NCBI RefSeq assembly: GCF_000226215.1
Contig: NZ_AGFF01000010.1
Span: 1 to 33,783 of the forward strand
Source of the DNA: Dietzia alimentaria 72
GTDB taxonomy: Bacteria; Actinomycetota; Actinomycetes; Mycobacteriales; Mycobacteriaceae
Direction of reading: 5' to 3'
Length of the DNA stretch: 33,783 nucleotides
In this document: in pieces, positions 7,951 through 16,346 of the stretch
How the letters are laid out: each line of letters starts with the position of its first letter
Position numbering within the stretch: the first letter of the stretch is position 1
Translations under genes and position numbers: made by a program
Notes under the pieces: model-generated
Told to the model about the DNA's origin: nothing
Seen by the model: only the letters and a program-made list of their open reading frames with translations
Databases searched by the model: none

Positions 7951-9302
7951 CGTTGGGCCTCCTCGACCCTCACATACAGATGGGCCGGGACCCGACGCTC
8001 GATGCGCCGCACTTCGGTCCGCAGGATCCGCTCGGGGGAGAACTCTTCCAGCACATCCGTGTCCGGCAGGCGGATGTCCACACGGTCGCCTACGTCGGGC
8101 AGGTCACCCGAGGTGGCGATCACCAGACCGCCCAGCGTTTCGGCGTCGACCTCGGGCAGGGTGATGTCGAGAAGCCGCTCCACCTCGTCCAGGTGGGTCT
8201 CACCGGCCAGCAGCCAGCCCAGACCCAGCCGGATCGGTGCGTCGGAGACCAGCTCCGGATCGTGCTCGTCGGCGATCTCGCCCACGATCTCCTCGGCCAT
8301 GTCCTCCATCGTCACCACGCCGGCGAAGCCGCCGTACTCGTCCACGACCACCGCCATCTCGGCACACTCGGAACTCAGACGACCCGCGACCTCCGGGAGC
8401 GGCAGCGAGTCGGGCACGATCAGGGGAGCCCGCATACGCGTCGACACGGCTGTGAGATCGGCCTCGTCGTGGTCGGCGGTCAACAGGTCGTGGAGATCCA
8501 CCACTCCCACCACGTCGTCTGTGTCCTGGCCGACCACCGGGTACCGCGTGTGACCGGTCGCCATCTTGGCCACCACCTCGGACACCGAGTCCTCCGCCCG
8601 CACCACGTCGGTCCGCGAGCGCGGGATCATGGCGTGCTCGGCCGTCTGACCCGGGAAGTCCAACATCCGGTCCAGCAGGCTGCTCAGTTCCGGGGACAAC
8701 TCCCCGTTCTCACTCGACTCCGCCACGATGTGCTCGAGGTCCCGGGCCGTGGCCGAATGCTCCTTGTCGTGCACCGGCTCGATCCCCACCGCCCTGAGCA
8801 GGGATGCGGACGCCTTGTCGAACAGTCCGATGAGCCAGCCGAACATCGCCAGATAGATGCTGGTGGAGCGCGCCAGCCAGCGGGCGACGGGCTCCGGCTT
8901 GGCGATCGCCAGGTTCTTGGGCACGAGTTCGCCAAAAATCATCTGCACGACCGTGGAGAACAGCAGTGCCAGCACCGTGCCCACGGCCACGCCGATCCCC
9001 TGTGGGACCGACGCCTTCCCCAACAATTCGCCGAGCGACCGGCCGACGAGTGGCTCCGCCACATAACCGACGATCAGCGTGGTGATGGTGATGCCGAGCT
9101 GCGCGCCCGAGAGCATGAATGACGTGCGTTTGGTGACCGTGAGAACCCGCTCTGCGACCGGGTCGCCCTTCTCCGCGGCTGCTCCGATGCGGGAGCGGTC
9201 GACGGCCATGAAGGCGAACTCCTGGGCGACGAAATAGCCCGTGAGCGCGGTGATCGCCAGGATCACGATGACGCCGAGCAGTAGTGAGAGTGCGATGCTC
9301 AT
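7947..9302 (-). CDS. CNNM/CBS-domain transporter-like protein with CorC-associated domain
   Basis: A 451-residue membrane protein: DUF21/CNNM domain with about four hydrophobic segments (residues 3-150; SGAQLGITITTLIVGYVAEP and FGELVPKNLAIAKP), two CBS domains (about 205-330; YPVVGQDTDDVVGVV) and a C-terminal CorC/HlyC domain (about 350-440; ETHLDEVERLLDITLPE). A role in divalent cation transport or efflux is inferred from the family. The start at 9302 is set by a run of six G 7 nt upstream; longer in-frame versions lack this and have no membrane segment in the added part. That Shine-Dalgarno lies inside a strong hairpin (9311-9329), so translation may be regulated. First gene of a two-gene operon. 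Confidence 0.93.
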   Translation of the reverse strand: MSIALSLLLGVIVILAITALTGYFVAQEFAFMAVDRSRIGAAAEKGDPVAERVLTVTKRTSFMLSGAQLGITITTLIVGYVAEPLVGRSLGELLGKASVPQGIGVAVGTVLALLFSTVVQMIFGELVPKNLAIAKPEPVARWLARSTSIYLAMFGWLIGLFDKASASLLRAVGIEPVHDKEHSATARDLEHIVAESSENGELSPELSSLLDRMLDFPGQTAEHAMIPRSRTDVVRAEDSVSEVVAKMATGHTRYPVVGQDTDDVVGVVDLHDLLTADHDEADLTAVSTRMRAPLIVPDSLPLPEVAGRLSSECAEMAVVVDEYGGFAGVVTMEDMAEEIVGEIADEHDPELVSDAPIRLGLGWLLAGETHLDEVERLLDITLPEVDAETLGGLVIATSGDLPDVGDRVDIRLPDTDVLEEFSPERILRTEVRRIERRVPAHLYVRVEEAQR

Positions 9303-9310
9303 CCTGTTTC

Positions 9311-9329
9311 CCCCCTTCGGCGAAGGGGG
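9311..9329 (-). promoter_or_regulatory. 5'-UTR hairpin sequestering the Shine-Dalgarno of the CNNM operon
   Basis: A perfect 9+1+9 inverted repeat (CCCCCTTCG / CGAAGGGGG). In the minus-strand transcript the 3' arm contains the G-run (9310-9315) that is the Shine-Dalgarno, 7 nt before the AUG. As RNA it would fold as a 7-bp stem with a 5-nt loop, hiding the ribosome site. It could be a thermosensor, a cation-responsive element or simply a translational brake. Confidence 0.5.
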
Positions 9330-9532
9330 CTGATAGATCGGGCCGGGGTGTCGGCTCGGCTCACTGGAGGTGCTCCTGCGCGTGGGTCGGAAAGCGGTTC
9401 CCCGAACTGTCATCCGGGGTGACCCCCGATTGTTCCGTCTTGACGCCCGCATGTCGACTTTCTGCCCGGTGGGGAGTCGTCAGCGGGGTGGTGGTTTGGC
9501 GAGAAGGGCTGGTTGGAGTATCACTGTCTGAC

Positions 9533-11008
9533 ATGACGACTCGAGACGCCGAGGTCGCGCTCGCCGATACGGACCGCAGGTTCTTCGGCCATCCCCTCGG
9601 CTTGGCCAACCTATCCGGCATCGAGCTGTGGGAGCGGTTCAGCTTCTATGGCATGCAGGGCATTTTGGCCTACTACATCTACTACGCGGTCGGTGAGGGC
9701 GGTCTCGGCTACTCCGAGCAGATCGCCACCTCGATCGTCGGCGCCTACGGCGGCCTGGTCTACGCGTCCGCCATCCTCGGCGGGTGGGTCTCCGACCGGA
9801 TCTTCGGCGCCGAGCGCACCCTGTTCGGCGCGGCCGTGATGATCATGCTGGGCCATCTCTCGCTGGCACTCGTACCCAGCGAGATCGGTCTGGGTCTCGG
9901 CCTCGTCCTGGTGGCCGTCGGCGCAGGCACGCTCAAAGCCACCACCTCGACGGTCGTTGGTGACATGTATCGCCGGACGGACGACAGGCGCGACGCCGCG
10001 TTCTCGATCTACTACATGGCTGTGAACATCGGCGGGCTGCTCGGCCCGTTCGTCACGGGCGCCCTGTGGAACGCGTACGGCTTCCACTGGGGCTTCGGCG
10101 CGGCCGCTGCCGGTATGGCGGTCGGGCTCGTCCAGTACGTCATCATGCGGGGCTCGACCCTCAAGGGCGTCGGCGTGACCGTCCCTAACCCACTGCCCCG
10201 CCCGCAGCGCCTGCCCTACCTGGGTGTCGGCGCTCTCGTGGTGGTGCTCGTGGTGGCTGCCATCGCCACCGGCCTCATCCCGCTCGAGTCACTTGCGAGC
10301 ATTGTCACCGGCATTGCCGTGGTGGGCGCCATCGCACTGTTCGCGATCCTGCTCGGCAGCTCCAAGACCCAGGCGGACGAGCGTCGCCGCGTCATCTCGT
10401 TCATCCCGATGTTCGTGGCGTCTGTGATGTTCTGGGCCTTGTTCCAGCAGCAGTTCACTGTGATCGCGATCTATTCGGATCAGCGTCTGGACCGAAACAT
10501 CGGTGGCTGGGAGATGCCCGCAAGCTGGGTGCAGTCGATCAACCCGCTGTTCATCATCATCTTTGCCGCAGTCTTTGCCACCCTGTGGGTCAAGCTGGGC
10601 GACCGTCAGCCCTCCACCCCGATGAAGTTCGCGCTGGCCAACCTCATCATGGGCGGGGCCTACCTCGTGTTCCTGCTCTTCGTGGGCAACGTTGCCACCC
10701 CGCTGCTGGGGATCGTGGGCATCCTGTTCCTGTTCACCATGGCAGAGTTGCTTCTGTCGCCCGTCGGGCAGTCGCTGGTCACCAAGCTCGCCCCGGAGGC
10801 GTTCAAGACGCAGATGGTGGCGCTGTTCTTCCTTACGGTCTCGATCGGTAGCGCCCTGTCCGGTGTCCTGGCGGGGTACTACAACCCCGATGACGCCGGC
10901 GCCGAGCGCTCGTACTTCCTGAGCCTGGGCATCGCCTCGATCGCGGTCGCGTGCGTGATTGCCGCCCTGTCGCCGTGGATCAAGAAGAACATGATGGGTG
11001 TGCGCTGA
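9533..11008 (+). CDS. POT/PTR-family proton-dependent oligopeptide transporter
   Basis: A 491-residue MFS-fold transporter importing di- and tripeptides with protons. The diagnostic ELWERFSFYGMQGILAYY (E1XXERFxYY signature) is at residues about 27-45. It is followed by a G-x-x-x-D-R-type loop (GGWVSDRIFGAERT), the family segment AFSIYYMAVNIGGLLGPF and a C-terminal half reaching about 12-14 hydrophobic helices. Length is normal. I chose ATG 9533 because the family signature follows by about 25 residues; the in-frame region upstream is not protein-like. The Shine-Dalgarno (TTGGAG) is distant. Divergent from the CNNM operon; 230 bp separate the starts. Confidence 0.93.
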   Translation: MTTRDAEVALADTDRRFFGHPLGLANLSGIELWERFSFYGMQGILAYYIYYAVGEGGLGYSEQIATSIVGAYGGLVYASAILGGWVSDRIFGAERTLFGAAVMIMLGHLSLALVPSEIGLGLGLVLVAVGAGTLKATTSTVVGDMYRRTDDRRDAAFSIYYMAVNIGGLLGPFVTGALWNAYGFHWGFGAAAAGMAVGLVQYVIMRGSTLKGVGVTVPNPLPRPQRLPYLGVGALVVVLVVAAIATGLIPLESLASIVTGIAVVGAIALFAILLGSSKTQADERRRVISFIPMFVASVMFWALFQQQFTVIAIYSDQRLDRNIGGWEMPASWVQSINPLFIIIFAAVFATLWVKLGDRQPSTPMKFALANLIMGGAYLVFLLFVGNVATPLLGIVGILFLFTMAELLLSPVGQSLVTKLAPEAFKTQMVALFFLTVSIGSALSGVLAGYYNPDDAGAERSYFLSLGIASIAVACVIAALSPWIKKNMMGVR

Positions 11009-11024
11009 CGCGGCCCGGCTGAGC

Positions 11025-12278
11025 TCAGGAGCCCGACTGCCATTTTTCCCAGGGCACGGACCAGTCGCCGCTCTGCCACACCTCGAGGTCCGGCCCGCCG
11101 GTGCCCCTGACCTCCACCACGTCGCCGGCGACGGCCTGGTCGAAGTACCACTTTGCGTCCGTCGGTGACAGGTTGAGGCAACCGTGGGAGATGTTGGTGT
11201 TGCCCTGCGCCCACATGGACGACTCGAGGGCGTGGAAGTAGATGCCGTCATTGGTCAGCCGCACACCGTGGTCGACGGTCACCTGGTAACCGGCGGACAA
11301 GGGAAGCCCGTAGGTGGTGGAATCCATCCTCACCGAACTGGCCTTATCGAGCACGGTGTAGTTACCCGGCTGGGTCCAAAAATGCATGCTCACGTTGCCG
11401 TAGGTGGCCCAGCCGCCCTTACCCATGGAGGTCGGCATGGTCTTGACCAGCTTCTGGTTGTGGAACACCGAGACGGTCTTGGTGGCGTCGTCGGCGATCG
11501 CGACCCGACGCTCACCGATCGTGAAGTCCGCCTCGGCGTTCTCGCCGCCCCATTGGCCGTCGCCGAGTTCGCGCCCCTCGGTGTCGAGGTTCACGCGCAC
11601 GCGGGTGCCGGGCTCGTAGTAGTCGCGAGGCCGCCAGTGCGCGGTTGAATCGTTGAGCCAGAACCAGTTGCCCTCGACCTCGGGGGTCGTGGTGACCACC
11701 ATGTGCTCCTCGGCCTTGTCATGGTCGGTGATCGGCTGGTCGAACCGGGCGGCCACGATGATGCCCACGCCGTACTCGCGGCCGGACTCGAGCGCACCGC
11801 CGCCGGAGGAGGCGAGCGTGGGTGTGACGATGGACTGCGGCTGCGCCATGGTGAAGCTGCGCTTGTCGGTCCTGGGTCCGCCGACCGCTCCCTCGTAGGT
11901 GATCTCAAGGGTGTAGGTGCGTCCGTAACCCAGGGTGACGGCGGGCTTCCATTCGGAGCCGTCGCGCGACAACTCGCCCTCGATCTCCTTGCCCGCGTCA
12001 TTGGTGAGCGTGATGTCGCTGATGGTGCCGTTCTCGACGCGTGCGTGGACCCCGTCCAACACGGCGACGTCGGTGGCCTTGTCCTGCGGGGTCACCCGGA
12101 GGGAGGCGGGTGCGGGCGCCTCGGTGGTCTCCACGGGAGTCGTCTCACCGGCGGAGCCGGTGGGCACGGGGATAGTGCAGCCGGCAATCACGAGCAGCAG
12201 CGCGAAGAAGCTGGTGAGGACGGCGAGGGGGACCAGCGCAGCCGGGCGGGCGGTGGCTCTGGACCTGGATACAAGCAT
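11025..12278 (-). CDS. L,D-transpeptidase lipoprotein (LdtMt2-like)
   Basis: A 417-residue cell-wall enzyme that forms 3-3 cross-links between meso-diaminopimelate residues of peptidoglycan stems. The N-terminus has a hydrophobic signal and lipobox (VIAGC, Cys near 34), followed by a Thr/Pro-rich linker, two Ig-like (bacterial L,D-transpeptidase-associated) domains at about 60-250, and the YkuD catalytic domain at about 255-395. The active-site signature is complete: HALESS... NISHGCLNLS with catalytic Cys367. A tryptophan-rich C-terminal cap (WQSGDWSVPWEKW) is as in mycobacterial enzymes. GGAG lies 7 nt upstream of ATG. It is convergent with the peptide transporter, with 16 bp between. Confidence 0.95.
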   Translation of the reverse strand: MLVSRSRATARPAALVPLAVLTSFFALLLVIAGCTIPVPTGSAGETTPVETTEAPAPASLRVTPQDKATDVAVLDGVHARVENGTISDITLTNDAGKEIEGELSRDGSEWKPAVTLGYGRTYTLEITYEGAVGGPRTDKRSFTMAQPQSIVTPTLASSGGGALESGREYGVGIIVAARFDQPITDHDKAEEHMVVTTTPEVEGNWFWLNDSTAHWRPRDYYEPGTRVRVNLDTEGRELGDGQWGGENAEADFTIGERRVAIADDATKTVSVFHNQKLVKTMPTSMGKGGWATYGNVSMHFWTQPGNYTVLDKASSVRMDSTTYGLPLSAGYQVTVDHGVRLTNDGIYFHALESSMWAQGNTNISHGCLNLSPTDAKWYFDQAVAGDVVEVRGTGGPDLEVWQSGDWSVPWEKWQSGS

Positions 12279-12461
12279 GGGTGACTCCGGAAGAAATACG
12301 CGAGACTGGCCGGCGACTACCGGCGTATGTGCACATCATGCACGTCGGGTCCGACAATCGACTAAATCGCAACGCCGCGGCGAGGGCCTCGTTGCGGAGT
12401 TGTGACCGCGGAACCCCCATCTCGCACCCACGACCCGGGGCTGGCGGGTAAAACGGTGGGC

Positions 12462-13124
12462 ATGGGTATCGAGCTTCCAGTGACGATCATCGGCGGGCAC
12501 GGCAAGGTCGCTCTTCGTGCCACGCGAATCCTGTCGGGTGCGGACGCGGACGTGTTCTCGGTGATCCGCTCCCCCGAGCAGTCCGACGCCGTCCGTGCGG
12601 CCGGCGCGACGCCGGTGGTGGCGGACGTGGAAAGTCTCGACGACGACGAGTTCCGCGAACTCGTGCGCGGCAGTGGCTCGGTGGTCTGGTCGGCCGGCGC
12701 CGGCGGTGGAGACCCTGACCGCACCTATGCGGTGGACCGCGACGCCGCCATCCGCTCGATGGACGCGTGCGTCACCGAGGGCGTCGAGCGGTACGTGATG
12801 GTGTCGTACGACGGGGCCGGGCCGGATCATGGTGTTCCGGAGGACAGCTCCTTCTTCCCGTACGCCGAGGCCAAGGCCGCCGCAGACGCCCACCTGCGTG
12901 AGACCGAGCTGAAGTGGACGATTCTCGGCCCCGGGAAGCTCACCGATGAGCCTGGTGGCGAGTCGGTCGGGGTGGGCGAGAGCAAGCGCGAGGACCGTGC
13001 CACCAGTCGCGACACGGTGGCCGAGGTGATCGCGGCGGTGCTCCGTCGCCCCGACACCGTCTGTCGGACCCTAGAATTCTCGGACGGAGACACCCCGATT
13101 GGAGAGGCTCTCACCAGGCAGTGA
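12462..13124 (+). CDS. NAD(P)H-binding protein, atypical SDR
   Basis: A 220-residue Rossmann protein of the NAD(P)-binding (YwnB/YhfK-like, SDR_a5) type. IIGGHGKVALRATRIL at residues 8-23 is the nucleotide loop (a GxxGxx variant), VVWSAGAGG follows strand four, and YAEAKAAADAHLRETELKWTILGPG contains the YxxxK pair. No substrate is apparent; relatives are often implicated in redox or stress functions. Start at 12462: TAAAAC lies 7 nt upstream, resembling a weak leaderless -10, and the Rossmann strand begins within 7 residues. An in-frame start at 12402 would add a Pro-rich stretch that looks noncoding. Confidence 0.88.
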   Translation: MGIELPVTIIGGHGKVALRATRILSGADADVFSVIRSPEQSDAVRAAGATPVVADVESLDDDEFRELVRGSGSVVWSAGAGGGDPDRTYAVDRDAAIRSMDACVTEGVERYVMVSYDGAGPDHGVPEDSSFFPYAEAKAAADAHLRETELKWTILGPGKLTDEPGGESVGVGESKREDRATSRDTVAEVIAAVLRRPDTVCRTLEFSDGDTPIGEALTRQ

Positions 13125-13133
13125 TGCGGGGGT

Positions 13134-13139
13134 TATCCT
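13134..13139 (+). promoter_or_regulatory. -10 box (TATCCT), probable leaderless start
   Basis: TATCCT ends 6 nt before the GTG at 13146 and no Shine-Dalgarno is present. It lies in the 21-bp gap after the preceding gene. Confidence 0.45.
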
Positions 13140-13145
13140 GCACGG

Positions 13146-13586
13146 GTGAGGATCCTGGTCGGTGGCTCGTGGATCACGGTGGTGTGCGCACTGCTCACCG
13201 CCCTGTGGAGCGTGCCGCAGTACCTGGTCACAGGAACGGTCACGCGCAGCCCGAACATGTGGCCGTTCGCTGTCTTGTTCCTGTTCCCGGCGCAGATCGG
13301 CGTCCCGGTGTGCATGTTGACCGCGCTCAATTCGATCCTCATGCTGTTCCGGCGGGAGGTCACCACGTGGCCGCGGCGTTTCCTGGCGGGCGGGCAGATC
13401 CTCACGGTCACCCTGCTCGTCATCTGCGCTCTCGTTTTGGTGCTGCCCACCGCGTACGGTCGTCAGTTCATCGTGATGGCGTTGGCGTTCCAGATCGGCC
13501 AGGTGATGGTGGCCCTGGGGCTGGCGCTGCATCTACTCAGGCGTCGGCGGCATCAACGTCACGCCGAGGTGGCCCGGGCGCGTTGA
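13146..13586 (+). CDS. small integral membrane protein of unknown function
   Basis: A 146-residue protein starting with GTG. Four hydrophobic segments are visible: about residues 8-28, 40-66 (PFAVLFLFPAQIGVPVCML), 80-102 (ILTVTLLVICALVLVLP) and 107-132, followed by a strongly basic C-terminus (LLRRRRHQRH), predicting four helices with the tail inside. No motif suggests a function and I do not recognise the family. It follows the NAD(P)-binding gene by 21 bp but probably has its own leaderless promoter. Confidence 0.8.
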   Translation: MRILVGGSWITVVCALLTALWSVPQYLVTGTVTRSPNMWPFAVLFLFPAQIGVPVCMLTALNSILMLFRREVTTWPRRFLAGGQILTVTLLVICALVLVLPTAYGRQFIVMALAFQIGQVMVALGLALHLLRRRRHQRHAEVARAR

Positions 13587-13607
13587 TGAGCTGACACTAT
13601 GGACTGC

Positions 13608-14573
13608 ATGCGCGCCATCCATATCTCCAGCCATGACGGACCCGACGCCCTCGAGGTGGTCGACATCCCCGAGCCCGAGCCGGGCGCCGTTCTGATCGAT
13701 GTCCACGCATCCGGGGTGACGTTCCCAGAAGTGCTCCAGACCCGCGGTAAATACCAGATCTCGCCGTCGCTCCCCTTCGTGCCGGGCTCCGAGGTCGCCG
13801 GTGTGGTCCGCTCGGCCCCGGAAGGGTCGGGCTTCGCAGCCGGCGACCGCGTCTGCGCGTTCCCCGGCCTCGGCGGGTTCGCCGACGTGGTCTCCACCGA
13901 GCCCTCGCAGGTGTTCCATCTGCCCGACGCGATGTCCTTCGCGCAGGGTGCCTCGATCCCCATGAACGTGCTGACCGCGCATTTTGCACTGGCTCACCGC
14001 GGTCGGTTGCAGGCGGGAGAGACCGTGCTCGTCCACGGTGCGGGCGGCGGAATCGGTATCGCCGCCACGCAGTTCGCCACCGCGATGGGCGCCCGGGTGA
14101 TCGCGGTGGCCTCCACGGAGGCCAAGCGTGCGCTAGCACTGAAGGCCGGCGCGTCGGACGCGATCGCGCCCGAGGGATTCAAGGACACCGTCAAGGAGCT
14201 CACGGACGGGAAGGGTGTCGACATCGTCGTCGACCCCGTGGGCGGTGACCGGTTCACCGACTCCATCCGGGCCCTCGGGCAGGAGGGCCGCATCCTCGTG
14301 ATCGGTTTCACCGCCGGCGACATCCCCACCGTCAAGGTCAACCGCCTCCTGCTGGGCAACAAGAGCGCCGTGGGCGTGGGCTGGGGCGAGTACTGGATGA
14401 CCAACCCCGGTTACCTTCAGAAACAGTGGGCCGAGGTCGAGCCGTTGCTGGCCGCCGGCAAGCTCGACCCGCTGGTCGGCGTCGAGTATCCGCTCGAGGA
14501 GGCCGCCGACGCGCTCAATCTCATGGACGGTCGCGGCGCCGTGGGCAAGATCGTGCTGACCCACGGTCGCTAG
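13608..14573 (+). CDS. NADPH:quinone oxidoreductase (zinc-independent MDR family)
   Basis: A 321-residue medium-chain dehydrogenase/reductase of the quinone oxidoreductase type, reducing quinones or enones with NADPH. The N-terminal GroES-like domain carries PFVPGSEVAGVV; the Rossmann domain carries VLVHGAGGGIGIAATQFATA (the AxxGGxG-type loop) and IVVDPVGGDRF. The zinc-binding cysteines of alcohol dehydrogenases are absent, as usual for the group. I prefer ATG 13608 over 13599 because a CACTAT -10-like box at 13595-13600 stands 7 nt before it, fitting a leaderless mRNA. Its stop TAG is shared with the stop of the convergent dapC gene (CTAG, 14570-14573). Confidence 0.92.
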   Translation: MRAIHISSHDGPDALEVVDIPEPEPGAVLIDVHASGVTFPEVLQTRGKYQISPSLPFVPGSEVAGVVRSAPEGSGFAAGDRVCAFPGLGGFADVVSTEPSQVFHLPDAMSFAQGASIPMNVLTAHFALAHRGRLQAGETVLVHGAGGGIGIAATQFATAMGARVIAVASTEAKRALALKAGASDAIAPEGFKDTVKELTDGKGVDIVVDPVGGDRFTDSIRALGQEGRILVIGFTAGDIPTVKVNRLLLGNKSAVGVGWGEYWMTNPGYLQKQWAEVEPLLAAGKLDPLVGVEYPLEEAADALNLMDGRGAVGKIVLTHGR

Positions 14574-15730
14574 GCGTGTAGCGTCCGCATCCGCCTTCCG
14601 GCCTCATCGAGCACATCGGGGCGCTTGCAGAACGCGAACCGCACCAGGTGGGACCAGTCGTCGGCAAAGATGTCGGTGAACGGCGCGAACGGCACGGCTG
14701 CCACGCCCAGTCGCTCCGGCAGGTCCAGGCACCAGGCCGCCGCGTCGGTCACCCCGAGCGGGCGCGGGTCGGCGGTCAGGAAGTAAGTGCCCTGCCCGAC
14801 GACGAGGTCGAACCCGACGCCCGTGAGGATGTTCGCCAGCCGGTCCCGCTGATCCTGCATGCCGGTCCGCAGCGTCATGATCCACTCCTGTTCGTGGCGC
14901 AGTGCGTGCGCGACCCCCATCTGCAGGGGCGTCGCGCCCGTGAAACTCATGTACTGCTTCGCGGTGCGCGCTCCAGCCACCAGGTCCGCGGGCCCGGTGA
15001 GCCAGCCGACCTTCCATCCGGTGCAGTTGAGCATCTTCCCGGCGCTGGAGATGCGCAGTGTCCGCTCAGCCATCCCGGGCAGCGTCGCGATGGAGACGTG
15101 CTCGACCCCGTCATAGGTCAGATGCTCGTACACCTCGTCGGAGATGGCGATGGTGTCGAAGTGGTGGCACAGGGCAGCGATCTCCTCCAGGTCCTCGCGC
15201 GGCAGGACGGCCCCGGTGGGGTTGTGCGGCGTGTTGACCAGCACGGCACGCGTCCGCGGGGAGAACGCGGCTCGCAACGACTCCACGTCCAGTCGGAATC
15301 GATCGCCCACGCGCACCATCCGCGCCGCGCGACGGGTGGCCCCGGCCATTGCGACGGTGGCGGCGTAGGAGTCGTAGTACGGCTCGATCACGACCACCTC
15401 GTCGTCGGGCTCCACCAAACCCACCACCGCGCCGGCGATGGCCTCGGTCGCACCCACGGTGACCAGCACCTCGGTGTCCGGGTCGCGGACGAGGCCGGTG
15501 CTGGCCAGTTCGAGATCGACGACCGCCTGCCGCAGCTCGGCGACACCGGCGGCCGGCGGGTACTGGTTGTGACCGTCCCGCATCGCTCGGGCAGCCGCCT
15601 CGATCATCGACTCAGGCCCGTCCGTGTCGGGAAAGCCCTGCCCCAGGTTGATCGCGTCGTGCCGTGCGGCGAGGCGGGAGACCTCGGAGAAGATGGTCGT
15701 GGCGTGCGGGGCGAGTCTGCGGACCGTCAT
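14570..15730 (-). CDS. dapC: PLP-dependent aminotransferase, DapC-like (N-succinyldiaminopimelate aminotransferase)
   Basis: A 386-residue fold-type I aminotransferase. Recognisable landmarks are NLGQGFPDTDGP (28-39), VGATEAIAGAVVGLVEP (92-108), IEPYYDSY (115-122), NTPHNPTGAVLP (166-177), DEVYEHL (198-204), and the PLP-binding Lys232 in ISSAGKMLNCTGWK. The pattern is very close to what I remember of M. tuberculosis DapC (Rv0858c), which makes N-succinyl-LL-2,6-diaminopimelate for lysine and cell wall. Related kynurenine/methionine aminotransferases look similar, so the precise substrate is inference. ATG 15730 follows TAGGCT by 8 nt; longer upstream frames overlap the divergent Rieske gene and lack homology. 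Confidence 0.92.
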   Translation of the reverse strand: MTVRRLAPHATTIFSEVSRLAARHDAINLGQGFPDTDGPESMIEAAARAMRDGHNQYPPAAGVAELRQAVVDLELASTGLVRDPDTEVLVTVGATEAIAGAVVGLVEPDDEVVVIEPYYDSYAATVAMAGATRRAARMVRVGDRFRLDVESLRAAFSPRTRAVLVNTPHNPTGAVLPREDLEEIAALCHHFDTIAISDEVYEHLTYDGVEHVSIATLPGMAERTLRISSAGKMLNCTGWKVGWLTGPADLVAGARTAKQYMSFTGATPLQMGVAHALRHEQEWIMTLRTGMQDQRDRLANILTGVGFDLVVGQGTYFLTADPRPLGVTDAAAWCLDLPERLGVAAVPFAPFTDIFADDWSHLVRFAFCKRPDVLDEAGRRMRTLHA

Positions 15731-15738
15731 GGTCGCCC

Positions 15739-15744
15739 AGCCTA
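15739..15744 (-). promoter_or_regulatory. -10 box (TAGGCT) of dapC, near-leaderless
   Basis: Minus-strand TAGGCT, 8 nt before the dapC ATG at 15730, in the 62-bp divergent spacer shared with the Rieske gene. Confidence 0.4.
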
Positions 15745-15779
15745 GTTCTTGGAAAGCACAGCGCTCCCGCCGCGGGCGA

Positions 15780-15785
15780 TACGAT
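15780..15785 (+). promoter_or_regulatory. -10 box (TACGAT), deciding the Rieske gene start
   Basis: TACGAT ends 7 nt before the second of two in-frame ATGs (15793) and overlaps the first (15784). If it is the promoter, the first ATG would not be transcribed, so 15793 is the likely start. Confidence 0.4.
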
Positions 15786-15792
15786 GGGCGGC

Positions 15793-16293
15793 ATGACCGA
15801 GCACCTCGCCGCCACCCAGTCCGCCGCTCAGTCCGTCTCCTCGGCCGGGGCCCGCGCAGCCACGGTCGGGCCGTGTATGCAGCGACGCACCGTTTTGGCC
15901 GCGCTGCCCGGTATCGTCCTGCTGCCAGGAATCGTCTCGGCATGCGGGATCACCCAGCCGGCCCAGCCGGTGTCGACGGTTCAACAGACCACCACCGTCG
16001 AGGAGACGTCGATCCCTGCCGCCGAGGTCCCGGTGGGTACGGCCAAGCAGTTCAAGGCCGGTGGCGACACGGTGATCGTGGCGCAGCCGACCGAGGGTGA
16101 GTTCGTCGCCTTCTCGGCCCGCTGCACCCACCAGGGCGGGACCGTCCAGGTGGTCAAGGACCTGAGTCTGCGCTGCCCGCTCCACGGCGCCGAGTACGAC
16201 GCCACCGACGGCCGCAACACCCTGGCCCCCGCGCCGCGACCGCTTGACGTGATCCCTGTGACCGAGTCCGGTGGCACACTCACCCTCGGCTGA
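15793..16293 (+). CDS. Rieske (2Fe-2S) lipoprotein with Tat-type signal
   Basis: A 166-residue exported iron-sulfur protein. Residues 30-51 form a twin-arginine signal (QRRTVLAALPG) ending in a lipobox-like VSAC at Cys51, so it is probably exported folded and lipid-anchored. The Rieske domain (about 75-165) has both cluster-binding boxes, CTHQGG (Cys111, His113) and CPLHGAEYD (Cys128, His131). The Ser/Tyr and disulfide cysteines of high-potential respiratory Rieske proteins are not evident, so it resembles the small ferredoxin-like group of actinobacterial Tat proteins. The electron partner is unknown. A 29-residue segment precedes the RR. Divergent from dapC. Confidence 0.93.
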   Translation: MTEHLAATQSAAQSVSSAGARAATVGPCMQRRTVLAALPGIVLLPGIVSACGITQPAQPVSTVQQTTTVEETSIPAAEVPVGTAKQFKAGGDTVIVAQPTEGEFVAFSARCTHQGGTVQVVKDLSLRCPLHGAEYDATDGRNTLAPAPRPLDVIPVTESGGTLTLG

Positions 16294-16330
16294 CGCTCGG
16301 TTTGCGAACTTCCGCCGTCGCGAGTAAGTA

Positions 16331-16346
16331 TGAGAACACGTTCTCA
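16331..16346. promoter_or_regulatory. palindrome (TGAGAACACGTTCTCA) overlapping the riboswitch 5' end
   Basis: A 6-bp inverted repeat with a 4-nt centre. Its right arm is also the 5' strand of riboswitch helix P1. As DNA, AGAACACGTTCT resembles operators of lipid-related TetR regulators (KstR-like core AAC-N2-GTT). As RNA it would compete with P1 if transcription starts upstream of it. Neither role is shown. Confidence 0.35.

Noticed and set aside
16331-16346. Calling the palindrome a KstR operator
   Set aside because: Only the inner core fits; the outer T and A of the KstR consensus are G and C here, and one arm is needed for riboswitch helix P1.
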